This document shows, in pieces, positions 36,057 to 47,670 of a stretch of 64,000 bases of DNA. Source of the stretch: Leucaena leucocephala (taxonomy: Eukaryota > Streptophyta > Magnoliopsida > Fabales > Fabaceae). The notes beneath the pieces were generated by a model. The model saw only the letters and a list, made by a program, of their open reading frames with translations. It ran no database searches and was not told the DNA's origin. The DNA is taken from positions 22,279,001-22,343,000 of the forward strand of contig CM073519.1 in NCBI GenBank assembly GCA_037074615.1, given 5' to 3'. Within the stretch, counting starts at the first letter, position 1; every line of letters begins with the position of its first letter. Position numbers and translations under genes: made by a program.

Positions 36057-36113
36057 CCCCCTCATTCTGCAGCAAACCGTGGCTTCATGGACCCTTGGGG
36101 AAACTCTTGCAAA

Positions 36114-36170
36114 ATGAAAACTCAAGCCAAGATAAAGAAGATTCAAGGTTCCAAAGTTCAAGCAAGCTAG
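36114..36170 (+). CDS. Conserved leader mini-ORF, 18 codons
   Basis: Encodes MKTQAKIKKIQGSKVQAS, ATG 36114, TAG 36168-36170; donor GTAAGC begins at 36180. A second frame through the same bases is open too (35966-36265), so openness alone is not evidence of coding. Confidence 0.35.
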   Translation: MKTQAKIKKIQGSKVQAS

Positions 36171-39100
36171 AGATTAAAGGTAAGCAATATTTCCTAACTT
36201 ATTTTCCTTTGATTTGGGAGCTTGAACTTAGGGTTTTCATGGGGAAAAAGTTGAGTTTTCTCTAAGGGAAGGTTCTGCCCAAAAACCTGAAAGGAAAGGG
36301 GAAAGAAGAAATTAAAGTTAGAACCATATGATTGAAGCTTAAACAAGCTAGTTAAGTGGTTGGTTGTTGAATCAAATTGATATTCTTGACTTTGCCATGG
36401 TGTGCCCTGTTCAGTCTGCACTGTTCATGTGGGAAGGAAATTGAATTTCAATGATTTAATGCTTCCATTGAGTTTATATGATGATTTTGTGTAGGATTGG
36501 AAAGGTTTTGAACCTTGGAAACATTAAAATCTCAAGGTTGTAGTCTTTGAGATTCCTTACTATTACTGTTCACTCACATGAACAGTGATTGAAATTTCAT
36601 GATTTTGATGGTTCCAATAGTTTTAAAATGAAAAGTTGTATGGGGTAAAGTGGAGAAACAAGTATGGGAAGCATTAGAATCAAAATGAGAATTTTTGAAA
36701 GAATTGTATGCTTATGTTAAATTCTGTACAGCAGGCCATGAAGGAGCTGGAATTTCATGATTCTAAGCTCATAAATGAGTTCAAAATATGAAATTGTATA
36801 GGGTAAAGTCAAGACATCAATTGATTCAAGAGCCAAGTGGATTAGTGAATATTAGGGAAAGTTATGACAATAAAGAGTGTAACAAAGTTACTCTTGAACA
36901 TGGTTGGAGTTCATGAGTCCTAATGAATTATGTGATGAATATGAATGTGTTTAGGACCTTGAAACATCCAAGAACATGTTGGGAGGTGATTGACATAAAG
37001 GCTTATTGGTTGGAAAGCTAGAGAGCAAATGCTAAAGATCAAGAGGAAAGCTTAAGTGCAAGGTAGTGAACTTACCTCTTTATGTGCTTGATGTGGTATG
37101 CTTATGTGTTGACATGTATATGTCATTTGAATGATGTTGTGACATGATAAATGATGTTGAATGTATTGTGAATAACATGTTTCCATGGCCATGCATTTTA
37201 TGTAAAAGTATATAGCATGATGGCATGTCACTAATCAAAGAAAGATTAATGAAATTACATATCATGCATTAGCATCCATCTTGCATATTTAAGTGGTAAT
37301 GTTTGCTACTGAGATTCCCTAGAATCTAACTCTCCCATAACCAACCAATTTAGGTCAAGCATGAAGAAAAGGTATGCATGGAGAAGAGCTAAAGCATGGA
37401 AGAAGGAAAGTGAAGTATTTAAGATTCTAGCATATGCTATGCATTTTCCATGTATGTAAATGCCATGTAAGGTGTCTATTTATGTGATAAACTTGTATGT
37501 AATAATTATGGCATATGTACATGATGTATATTAATGTTAAGAAGCTTATTTAATGGCTTGTGCATGCTAAAACAATTATTGGAAATGAAAGAAAAGAAAC
37601 TGAAATGGTAAAAACGTAGGTCCTGAAGCAGTTTTGTTGTGGCTTCAGTTTGACCTAGCAAATGAAGGAATTAGTTCACGAAATTTTATGATCATGTAGC
37701 ACACATCCATATCTTTAATTTCATAGGTAGAACATTTCATTTGGATGTGTATATCAAGAGAAATGAATTTCCAAAGTAAGGGACCAGAATCTGTTTCTAG
37801 AGTTTTTGACCAAATAAACAGTAAACTTCAACGAATAAACTTTATCAATTGGCTAATCATTTGGTCTGAAAATTATTTTTAGCTTAAATTTCAAGATATT
37901 ATCTTCATGTAGATTTTTGAACCACTTCATTTCGAATTTTCTAGAATTAATTATGATTTTTCGAAATTCATTGTGTAATCTGGAATACCATATGAACAGT
38001 AACCCGAGAAAGAGTAAAATTCCAGATTTGGCTAATGGACTTCCAAGGTCTTGTAAGTGGTTCTAAATGCTGTGGTTCTAAATGCTACTGAATGGTCCCT
38101 AAGACGTATAAAAGTAAGGATGTTACACATTTCAAGTTCCATTACAGGAAAATATAAGATCAAATGCAAAAATATTCAAAAAGCAATTTGTGTCAGACAG
38201 GCATTTAATGTGTTCAACTGTTACAACTATAACGACTCAAATTCTTCAATGGCTACCCAACGGATAGATTTTCATACTCAACTATAAAAGAAGGTCATAG
38301 TAAATACAACAATAACAACATTGAACAACCTTATGCTATTTGCATTAACAATCACATTCAATAGTATGTTTTACATTCTCTAAGAATGAACTTCAATGTT
38401 TAACATTATCAAATCCATTTGAGAGAGACTTCAAAACTTTTAATCCCTTCATCTAAGACATTCAAGAGAGTAGGTCCCTTGAGTTTGTTGATTGTAACCT
38501 TATAGGTAGTAAGGAGGATTGAGAGATGAAAGCTTTTTGATGTACTGAGGTACCAAATGTAACTTCCTTACTTTTATACATCTTAGGGACCATTCAGTAG
38601 TATTTCGAACCATTTACAAGACCTTGGAAGTCTATTAGCCAAATCTGAAATTTTACTTTCTCGGGTTACTGTTCATATAGTATTCCAGATTACACAATGA
38701 ACTTCAAAAAATCATAATTAATTCTAGAAAACTCGAAATGAAGTGGTTCAAAAAGCTACATGAATATAACATATTGAAATTTAGGGGGAAAATAATTTCC
38801 AGACCAAATGATTAGCCAATTAATACAGTTTATTTGTTAAATTGTACTGTTCATTTGGTCAAAAACTCTGGAAACAGATTCTGGTCCCTTACTTTGGAAA
38901 TTCTTTTCTCTTGATATACACATCCAATTGAAAAGTTCTACCTATGAATTTAAATCTCTGGACGTGAAATACATTCTCATAAAATTTCATGAATTAATTT
39001 CTTCATTTGCTAGGTCAAACTGAAGCCACAACAAAACTACTTTAGGACCTATGTTTTTACCATTTCATTTTCCTTCCTTTTACTTTCAATAATTGTTTCA

Positions 39101-41834
39101 GCATACATAAGCTATCAAATAAGCTTCTTAATATTCATATACATCATGTACATATGCCATAAGTATTTCAAATAGTTTTATCACATAAATAGATACTTTA
39201 CATGGAAAGTGCATAGCATATGCTAACAAGTTAAATACTTCACTTTTCGTCTTCTATGCTTTATCTCTTCTCCATGCATACATTATCCATCATGCTTGAC
39301 CTAAATTGGTTGGTTATGGGAGAGTGAGATTCTAGGGAATCTCAGTAGCAAACATTACCATTTAAATATGCAAGATGGATGCTAATGCATGATATGTAAG
39401 TTCATTAAACTTTCTTTGATTAGTGACATGCTATCATGCTATATACTTTTGCATAAAGTGCATAGCCATGGAAAACATATGATTCACAATACATTCAACA
39501 TCATTTATCATGCCACAACATCATTCAAACATCATGTACATGTCAACACATAAGCATACCACATCAAGCACATAAAGAGGTAAGTTCACTACCTTGCACT
39601 TAAGCTTTCCTCTTGATCTTTAACACTTGCACCCTAGCTTTCCAACCATAAGGCATTTATGTCAATCACTTCCCAACATGTTCTTTGATGTTTCAAGGTC
39701 CTAAACACATTTACATTCATCACATAATTCATTAGGACTCATGAACTCCAACCATGTTGAAGATCAACCTTATTATACTCTTTATCATCATAACTTTCTC
39801 TAATCTCCACTAATGCACTTGGCTCTTGAACCAATTGATGTCTTGACTTTTCCCTATACAATTTTATCTTTTGAATCCATTTATGAGCTTAAAATCATGA
39901 AATTCCAGCTCCTTCATGGCCTGCTGTACAGAACTGAACATAAGCATACAATTCTTTCAAAAATTCTCATTTTGATTCTAATGCTTCCCATACTTGTTTC
40001 TCCACTTTACCCCATACAACTTTTTATTTTAAAACTATTGGAACCATCAAAATCATGAAATTCCAATCACTGTTCATGCGAGTGAATAGTAACTGTAAGG
40101 AATCTCAAAGACTACAACCTTGAGATTTTAATGTTTCCAAGGTTCAAAACATTTCCAATCCTACACAAAATCATCATATAAACTCAATGGAAGCATTAAA
40201 TCATTGAAATTCCATTTCCTTCCCTCATGTACAATGCATACCAAACAGGGCACACCATGGCAAAGTCAAGAATATCAATTTGATTCGACAACCAACCACT
40301 TAACTAGCTTGTTAAGCTTCAATCATATGTTTCTAACTTTAATTTCTTCTTTCCCCTTTCATCTAAGGTTTTTGGGTAGGACCACCTGTCATATCCTAAA
40401 TTTTTTCCTTTCTGTATAATACTGATAGTGAAAAGAGGTTTCGAAAAGATTATGACGAAGATCAGAAGAAATAATAAATGTTAGATAAGTCTTGAAGAAA
40501 GAGAATGACCTAAACGAAAATTGGAAAAGGTTAAAGGCCAAAAGTTAAAGTAGAAATAAATGTTAGGCTAAAAGTGGTAATTTTCAAAAGTTTAGGGACC
40601 TAAATATAATTAAGTAAAAAGTCAGGGACCTAAATATAATTATGGAAAAGTTGATCCAAAATAGGCCAAAAATGCCCGGAATCAAATCAGACTCAAATTT
40701 TACCAGTATATAGACAAGAATATTCCAGTCAGTTTAACGCAACACGGAATTTTGATTTGAGGTCCCGATTAATTGATATAAATTTATGAAGTCAGAAGAA
40801 TTATTATAGTATTCTTCAAACATCATAATCAGATGGGATATTATAAGAAATTCCTATATTTAATATAAGAATTTATAAAATTGACAGAGTCAAAAAAGCA
40901 ATCCTGTAGAAGCCTTACGGGATTTTACGGTGAAATAAAATACCCGATAAATAGGATCGGGTGAGATTTATTGTGAATTGTGCCATAAAGGTAATGAGGT
41001 TAATGAGCCCATACCAAGGCCCAAATGGCGCCATAATGAGCCCAATAAAGTAGTGAGACGGTTATGTGCGCCAGAGTCCAGAGCAGTCCAGGAAAAGTGT
41101 GAAATTACGAAAATGCCCCTAGATGCCCCTATTGTACCAGTGATGGATGGAGGGTATTCTAGTCATTCTGGACAGGCCAAAAATGTGTAAGATGGTATAA
41201 AGATGATTAATTGGAGCCAGTAAATACTCTGATGATGTTTGAAAAGACGATAATGCCCTTTGAGAAATGAAAGTAAAATCGGACACCGATAAAGGGTTAA
41301 AGGAAATGTAGCGAATTTTTATCAGGACTTCTGGATCTCAGAAAATTATGAGACTTTACAGTGAATTGATTTTATATTAGAATGAATTTCTAAAAATGTT
41401 AGAACCATTAAAAGAGGTGTCTAGCATTTATTTTGAAATTAGGATATTTTAAGAATATTGGTATAAGAAAAGTACCTTGGGGTTTGTGCCAATTAGCTAT
41501 TGGACCCAAGGAAGGCCTATGGCAACCCAAAATTTCATGCTAGGGCATCCCATTAAGTCCCAAGAGTTGTCTTGGAGCCCAAGTCCAATAATGAATAATT
41601 TATGAATTTTTGAAAAGAAAAAAAAGGGATAAAGTGTGAATTATGGCTTGCACATGGTGGGATCCACACACCCACACACTTGGCGTCCAAGACAAGGGGG
41701 AGGAGAAGATTTTTGTCATATGGATTTATCTCAAGTTGGCTTGGAGAGTAAGCTTGATGTAAGAACAAATATCAGCCATTCGATCAAATAGTATACAAAG
41801 TGATCTTGGCCATTCATTTTCCATGGAATTTTTC

Positions 41835-41842
41835 TATAAATA
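41835..41842 (+). promoter_or_regulatory. TATA box of family element 40387-43888
   Basis: TATAAATA in the conserved TTTTTCTATAAATAGCCCC context. Confidence 0.65.
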
Positions 41843-41900
41843 GCCCCTCCATTCTGCAGCCAAACCGTGAGCAAGGAACCCTTGGGGAAACTCTTGCAAA

Positions 41901-41957
41901 ATGGAAACTCAAGCCAAGACAAAGAACATTCAAGGTTCCAAAGTTCAAGCAAGCTAG
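41901..41957 (+). CDS. Conserved leader mini-ORF, 18 codons
   Basis: Encodes METQAKTKNIQGSKVQAS, ATG 41901 to TAG 41955-41957. Donor-like GTAGGC at 41967. Confidence 0.35.
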   Translation: METQAKTKNIQGSKVQAS

Positions 41958-42519
41958 AGATTTAAGGTAGGCAATCTCTCCTAGCTTATTTTCCTTTGAT
42001 TTGGGAGCTTGAACTTAGGGTTTTCATAGGGGAAAAGTTGAGTTTTCTCTAAGGGAAGGTGCTGCCCAAAAACCTTAGATGAAAGGGGAAAGAATAAACT
42101 AAAGTTAGAAACATATGATTAAAGTTTAAACAAGCTAGTTAAGTGATTGGTTGTTGAATCAAGTTGATATTCTTGACTTTGCCAAGAGTGAACCTGTTCG
42201 GTATGCACTGTTCATGAGGGAAGGAAATTTAATTTCAATGATTTAATGCTTCCATTGAGTTTGTATGATGATTTTGTGTAGGATTGGAAAGGTTTTGAAC
42301 CTTGAAAGCATTGAAATTCCAAGGTTATAGTTTTTGAAACCCTTCTCTATTACTGTTCACACGCATGAACAGTGATTGGAATTTCATGATTTTGATGGTT
42401 CCAATGGTTTTAAAATGAAAAGTTGTGTGGGATAAAGTGGAGAAACAAGTATGGGAAGCATTAGAATCAAAATGAGAATTTTTGAAAGAATTGAGTGCAG
42501 TTTCGGTTCTGTACAGCAT

Positions 42520-42860
42520 GTGATGAAGGAGCTGGAATTTCATGATTCTAAGCTCATAAATGGATTCAAAAGATGAAATTGTGTAGGGTAAAGTGAAGGC
42601 ATCAATTGATTCAAAGACCAAGTCCATTGGTTAAGATTAAGGAAAGTTAATGAGATTAATGTTCAAGAAGAAGTTATGTTTAGATTAAAGAAGCATGTGA
42701 TGAAGGAGCTGGAATTTCATGATTCTAATCTCATAAATAGATTCAAAAGATGAAATTGTGTAGGGTAAAGTCAAGGCATCAATTGATTCAAAGACCAAGT
42801 CCATTGGTTAAGATTAAGGAAAGTTAATGCGATTAATGTTCAAGAAGAAGTTATGTTAGT
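42520..42860 (+). repeat. Internal tandem near-duplication in family element
   Basis: The block from 'gatgaaggagctggaatttcatgattctaa' to 'gaagaagttatgtt' occurs at about 42520-42680 and again at about 42698-42860 with few differences. Other copies have it once. Confidence 0.75.
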
Positions 42861-43989
42861 TAAAGTGAGTTTAATGCTCAAGGAAGTTAGATTGTAATGG
42901 ATGAATGATTATGTGATGTTAGGAATTTATTGGTATTCTCCAAGAGAGGCAGCCACATGTTCAAGGAAAGTAAAAAGAAAGAAGCAAGTTAAGGTGAAAG
43001 AAAGTCAAGTGCTCAAGGTAGTAAACTTATCATAAACTTGTATGCATTGAATGTTATGCTTGATTGTGCTATGGCTTGATTGAATTGTGTTTCCTATGTG
43101 CTTATGTATGATGCTCTATTTATATGTTTACTTTGGCCAATTGTATTTCATATGTAACATGGAAGCATGCACATGACACAATAGTAACACTTTCACAAGC
43201 AAGCACAAGTAGTTACATTAATGCATGCATTGTTTAGTAATGTTTGCTACTGAGATTTCCCTAGAAATCTCATCCCTTTCCATGTAATCCCAATCCCACA
43301 GGTTTATAAATGATGAAAGAGGATGATTAAGTATGAAGAAAAGCTAGGGATTGGATAGTATATATGTTATGTGAATGTGTAATGTTGTTGTATGACCAAT
43401 GTAAGCAGTGATGGTCATGATGTAATGAAAAATAGTAGATGACAGAATAAATGTATGAAATTTTACAAACATTTAGATGGCATGCCAAGCTTAGTTTTGA
43501 CACCAAGAATGCTTTATTTGGATGTCTGTACAAAGAGAACTGATTTTCCAAAGTAAGGGACCAGAATATGTTTCAAGGATTTTTGACAAATGAACAGTAA
43601 ATTTTGGCGAATAAACTGTATTAATTGGCTAATCATTTGGTATGGAAATTATTTTTTCCTTAAATTTCAAGATGTTATATTCATATATATTTTTGAACCA
43701 CTTAATTTTGAGTTTTCTAGAATTAATTATGATTTTTCAAAGTTCGTTGCGTAATCTGGAATACCATATGAACAGTAACCCGAGAAAGAGTAAAATTCCA
43801 GATTTAGCTAATGGACTTCCAAAGTCTTGTAAGTGGTTCTAAATGCTACTGAATGGTCCCTAAGATGTATGAAAGTAAGGATGTTACACCACCCCTTAGA
43901 GAAAACTCAACTTTTCCCCATGAAAACCCTAAGTTCAAACTCCCAAATCAAAGGAAAATAAGCTAAGAGAGATTGCTTACCTTTAATCT

Positions 43990-44046
43990 CTAGCTTGCTT
44001 GAACTTTGGTACCTTGAATCTTCTTTATCTTGGCTTGAGTTTCCAT
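43990..44046 (-). CDS. Conserved leader mini-ORF, 18 codons
   Basis: Minus strand ATG 44046, TAG 43992-43990; encodes METQAKIKKIQGTKVQAS. The TATA box is 60 bp upstream (44113-44106) and a GTAAGC donor follows. Confidence 0.35.
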   Translation of the reverse strand: METQAKIKKIQGTKVQAS

Positions 44047-44105
44047 TTTACAAGAGCTTCCCCAAGGGTCCATGAGCTTACGGTTTTGAACCAGAATTGA
44101 GGGGG

Positions 44106-44113
44106 TATTTATA
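44106..44113 (-). promoter_or_regulatory. TATA box of family element 38558-45438
   Basis: Minus-strand TATAAATACCCCC at the conserved position. Confidence 0.65.
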
Positions 44114-46079
44114 GAAAATTTCATGGAAAATCAATAGCTAAGATTGATTTGTTACTATTTGATCTAAAGGCCCACATTTAATCCTGGATTTAACTTTTTC
44201 TAAAAGGGTAATTATGACATCATCATGAAATCATAAAGGACAGCTCAAGGGACACCTCAAAGGGGTTATGTGGTGAAATTATCATGGTAGGAAGCTTCTG
44301 GAAAAATTCCAGTCCAATCCGGTACCGATCGGAGCAGTTTCACAACAACCGGACTATTTTCTGTTCCTAAGTTTTTATAATATACCAGGATATGTATTTT
44401 GTCCTGGAAATAAATGTCTAGGATTATCACACTATTGACATACTTGTACTGGGCCTCAACTTAATTACAGATCCCTTGGGAAATGACTGAAATGCCCTTG
44501 GTTCACTGTCTTACAATATATTAACCCTAAGGGTATAATTGTCATTTCATACCTCTTTACACTATCTCAGGGCATGTATTGACTCTAACTAACCATATTT
44601 ATACTATGTACCACGTTTTTGGCCTATCCAAAATGATCAAAATGCCCTTTATCCATCACTGGTATAATAGGGGCATCTAGGGGCATTTCCGTAATTTTGT
44701 ATTTTTCCTGGACTGCTCTGGACCATGGCCCACATAACTGTCTCACTACTTTATTGGGCTTATGATTGTGCCATTTTGGCCTTAATATGGGTCCATTGCC
44801 TTTATTACCTTTATGGCCCAATTCACCTGACAATTTTCTCGATCCTATTTATCGAGTATTTTATTTCACTATAAAATCCCATAAGGATTCTACAGGATTT
44901 CTTTTCTTACTCTGTCAATTTTATAAATTTTTAGATTAAATATGGGAATTTCCAGTAAAGTTTCATCTGATTCTGATGTCTGAAAAATACTGTAATAATT
45001 CTTTTGACTTCAGAAATTTATATCAATTAATAAGGACCTCAAATCAAAATTATATGTTGCGTTAAACTGACCAAAATAATTTTGTCTATCTACTGGTAAA
45101 ATTTGGGTCTAATATGATTCTGGGTATTTTTGGCCTGTTTCTCAACTTTCTCATATTTATATTTAGGTCCCTGAACTTTTGAATAATTGCATTTTGGCCC
45201 CTAAACTTTTAGCTATTTGCATTTAAGTCCCTTAACTTTTAAAAATTACACTTAAGGGCCTAACTTTTGTTTCTACTTGCACTTTTTGCCTTTAACCTTT
45301 TCTACTTTTCATTTTAGTCCTTCTCTTCCTTAAAGAATCATCTAACCCTTATTATTTCTTATGATCTTCGTTATAATCCTTTCCAAGCCTCTTTCCATTA
45401 TCAGTATTATACCGATAGGGAAAAATTAGGATATGACACCAAAAGCCCTATGAATCTCAAATTATATAGTGAAATACTCAAAGGTTCTCTAGGGACTAGA
45501 TGTAGACCATGTGGTTGGGCTAAACTAGTATAATCTCTCTGTACATATTATCTTTATATGCTTCCTCAATGGGTGAACTGTCATTTTAACATTAGGGTAA
45601 TAAATTAAGTTGATTATTCCTTATTCTTATTTTGTATCTCCTTTATCAGCATTGGTCTCACATGTTTTCACATTCCAATAATGCATTTAATGGTTTAGAA
45701 AGTTTTCACATTCTAGTATCTCATTGTTCTTTATATCAATATTGCGTACTGGGTATGGTATAATGCCATAAAGAAAATTCTGCAACTTAAGCAAACTTCT
45801 ATACATCACAAACAGATACAACAGTTATAGTAACATTTGTGCAGCCATGATCAAATAACATGGCACATTAAAGTTAATTTAGCTTAAACAAAATGTAAGG
45901 CATTACACTATATGTGCACATGATATTGATGCATGGATTGAACAATCATCACGTACTATGCTATTTTAAGCCTTTCACGCTAATCTATTTAGTATTCAAA
46001 ATCAACATTGTAGCATCAAAATAGGATGTGATGTCAAGTCTTCCTGCAGAATGTTAAAGTAAAAATTATGTGATTTTTT

Positions 46080-46562
46080 GTTCAGCATGCACTTGCTACT
46101 CGTTAGATAGATTATGTTCAGCCTCCTTCAGTTCACTAATCATTGTGAACATATCTCGTAGATGTTGCCTCATATGATTATATGGTTTTAGCTTATAGGT
46201 ATCAAATTTAATTGTCAACCTTCTAAATTTAGTCGTGGAGACTCCACTAAACTTATCCTTTAAGGTAATCCATATAGCTTGTACCATTCTGTATGTCTCA
46301 AACTCACATTAAATCATCAACCATTGCACTCAGCAGTGTGATTCTTGTTATGTTATTCTTCCTTTTTTAGTACAGGTATGCTTCATGTTCTCTCCTATGC
46401 TGGGCTATATTTTTAGCCTCAAGCTCTACCATTACCATTGTTAATGGCTCAATTGCATTCTGTTCTTCTAGAATATATTGGACTTTTGGTTCCAAATATC
46501 CCAGTTGTCCCCGTTGAGTTTTCCCACTTATTTAATTCAGAAATAATGTTCTTTGATGCCAT
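46080..46562 (-). pseudogene. Ty1/copia gag remnant (UBN2-like)
   Basis: The minus strand starts ATGGCATC (46562) and, through frame shifts, reads YILEEQNAIEPL, NIAQHRREHEAY and RITLLSAMVDDLM, then an open 63-codon part (46287-46096) with STTKFRRLTIKFDTYK and MRQHLRDMFTMISELKEAEH. This matches the conserved N-terminal Gag region of plant copia elements (UBN2 family). It is on the opposite strand to the copia element to the left, so it is a separate relic. No pol follows. Confidence 0.75.
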
Positions 46563-47103
46563 TGTTCAATATCAGTTCTATGACAAACCTATCACATATT
46601 AATTTATTGAACTATAGAACATTTAAGTGAATTTATATATATAGCATATTAAAGTATACAATATCATGTACTTTAATCATTTTTTATTAAAAAATAATAA
46701 CATCATTAAACCCATGATTAGGAGAATACATTTGTACCTCCCATCACATAGGCACTAGCAACACCATCACTTCCTATCAAAATTAATATAAGCACTATTC
46801 TCATCAAATTTTACTTTTACAATACTCATCATCTAAAAGGCTCCCACTTATAAAAAAGTATATATGAATCATAACTAAGATAAAGAAATGAAATGAACAT
46901 GTTTCTCTTGCATATAAGGAATGTAATAAATGGCAAGTATTTACAAAGAAATAGTAATAAAACATGTCCTTAACAAAGCAAAGCAATGGAAGTCAAACAC
47001 AAATATACATCATTTGATATGAGCTTTACAATATTCTAACATCGATTTTCTTAAGCTTATGAGGTAGCTTGATAAGGTTAGATACAAATTATATTGTTTT
47101 AAG
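46563..47103. other. No recognisable feature
   Basis: AT-rich; may include the untranslated leader of the copia gag relic, but no LTR or PBS is recognisable. Confidence 0.3.
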
Positions 47104-47670
47104 CTAAGAATTTTTGCTTATGGATCCTTGCCGAGGCTTGCCTCTAACCCTTATTGGTCTTATATACTCCATTATGACTTTTAGGTAGAATTTAGTATTC
47201 TCCTTATCTATCATGAATTTAATATAATCGCCTATCATGCCATTAATGTATTTTCTATTTGTTAGTTTGGTTGCATCTTTTTTAGATATATTCATAGCCA
47301 AAGTAGGGGTAAGAGGTTAGTTCACTTCCTCTCCATCCTCAACTGGAGATTCATCGCGAAGGGTAGGCACCATCTTGGAGTTTGAGTCTAAAGAAACTAT
47401 GAAAGACTATAGAGGAAAGGGTTCGATAGGGAATAAAGTTTTTGACCTCGGTCTGGAATCATATATTACTTCTCGTTCCTCTTGCGGAACTTCCTCCATA
47501 AACTCCTCTAGATCTTCTTCAGAAAGTTCATCAAGATCTTGTTCTAGATCTTCCTCAGGTTCCCCCTCAGGGTCTTATTGAAGGTTATCCTCTGGGTTAT
47601 TGACATTATCCAGGAATGAGATGTCATCATTTAAGCTATATTACAGAGATTCAGTACTAGATGAAGTCAT
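47104..47670 (-). pseudogene. Acidic-repeat ORF remnant, unidentified
   Basis: Minus strand ATG at 47670, stops shortly after, then a strongly acidic stretch built on EPEEDLEQDLDELSEEDLEE (about 47580-47470), then DESPVEDGEE, and an open end (47301-47104) rich in Lys and Ile ending GKPRQGSISKNS. An acidic N-terminal domain of this kind occurs in several plant transposon and retrotransposon polyproteins, but I cannot name the family. Premature stops show it is decayed. Confidence 0.35.

Larger units (their letters stand above)
34716..38127 (+). mobile_element. Family A element, forward, full length
   Basis: TATCATATCC (TG changed to TA) ... AAGGATGTTACA, 3412 bp, perfect TSD CATTT (34711-34715 and 38128-38132). 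TATA box 36049-36056, mini-ORF 36114-36170, donor at 36180, hairpin 36565-36586, second hairpin 37311-37328 with one arm decayed. It lies in the 3' LTR of the copia element. Confidence 0.9.
40387..43888 (+). mobile_element. Family A element, forward, full length, nested
   Basis: TGTCATATCC ... AAGGATGTTACA, 3502 bp, perfect TSD CCACC (40382-40386 and 43889-43893), inside the reverse copy 38558-45438. TATA box 41835-41842, mini-ORF 41901-41957, hairpins 42352-42373 and 43252-43271. About 42630-42860 contains an internal near-duplication ('gatgaaggagctggaatttcatgattctaa' block repeated about 180 bp apart). It is the best-preserved copy, and 55348-57432 is nearly the same sequence. Confidence 0.92.
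38558..45438 (-). mobile_element. Family A element, reverse, full length, split by a nested copy
   Basis: Plus strand TGTAACTTCCTTAC ... AAAATTAGGATATGACA with a perfect TSD CCAAA (38553-38557 and 45439-45443). Without the nested copy 40387-43888 and one TSD it is 3374 bp. Features: hairpins 39326-39343 and 40069-40090, mini-ORF 44046-43990, TATA box 44106-44113, minisatellite 45150-45320. It lies in the copia 3' LTR, 425 bp from the neighbouring insertion 34716-38127. Confidence 0.9.
33897..45650 (+). repeat. 3' LTR of the copia element, interrupted by two insertions
   Basis: Pieces: 33897-34715, 38133-38557 and 45444 to about 45650, together roughly 1.5 kb, close to the 1741-bp solo LTR. 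It starts TGTTAGACTATATG. The junction 'tgtactgaggtacc' (38541-38554) and the post-insertion 'gtagaccatgtggttggg' (about 45504) correspond to blocks in the solo LTR. The right end is not defined because the terminal sequence has diverged. The interruptions are elements 34716-38127 and 38558-45438. Confidence 0.65.

Noticed and set aside
35966..36265. A 99-codon plus-strand frame
   Set aside because: Covers the TATA/leader region of a family A element and does not correspond to the conserved mini-ORF frame; other copies are not open in it throughout.
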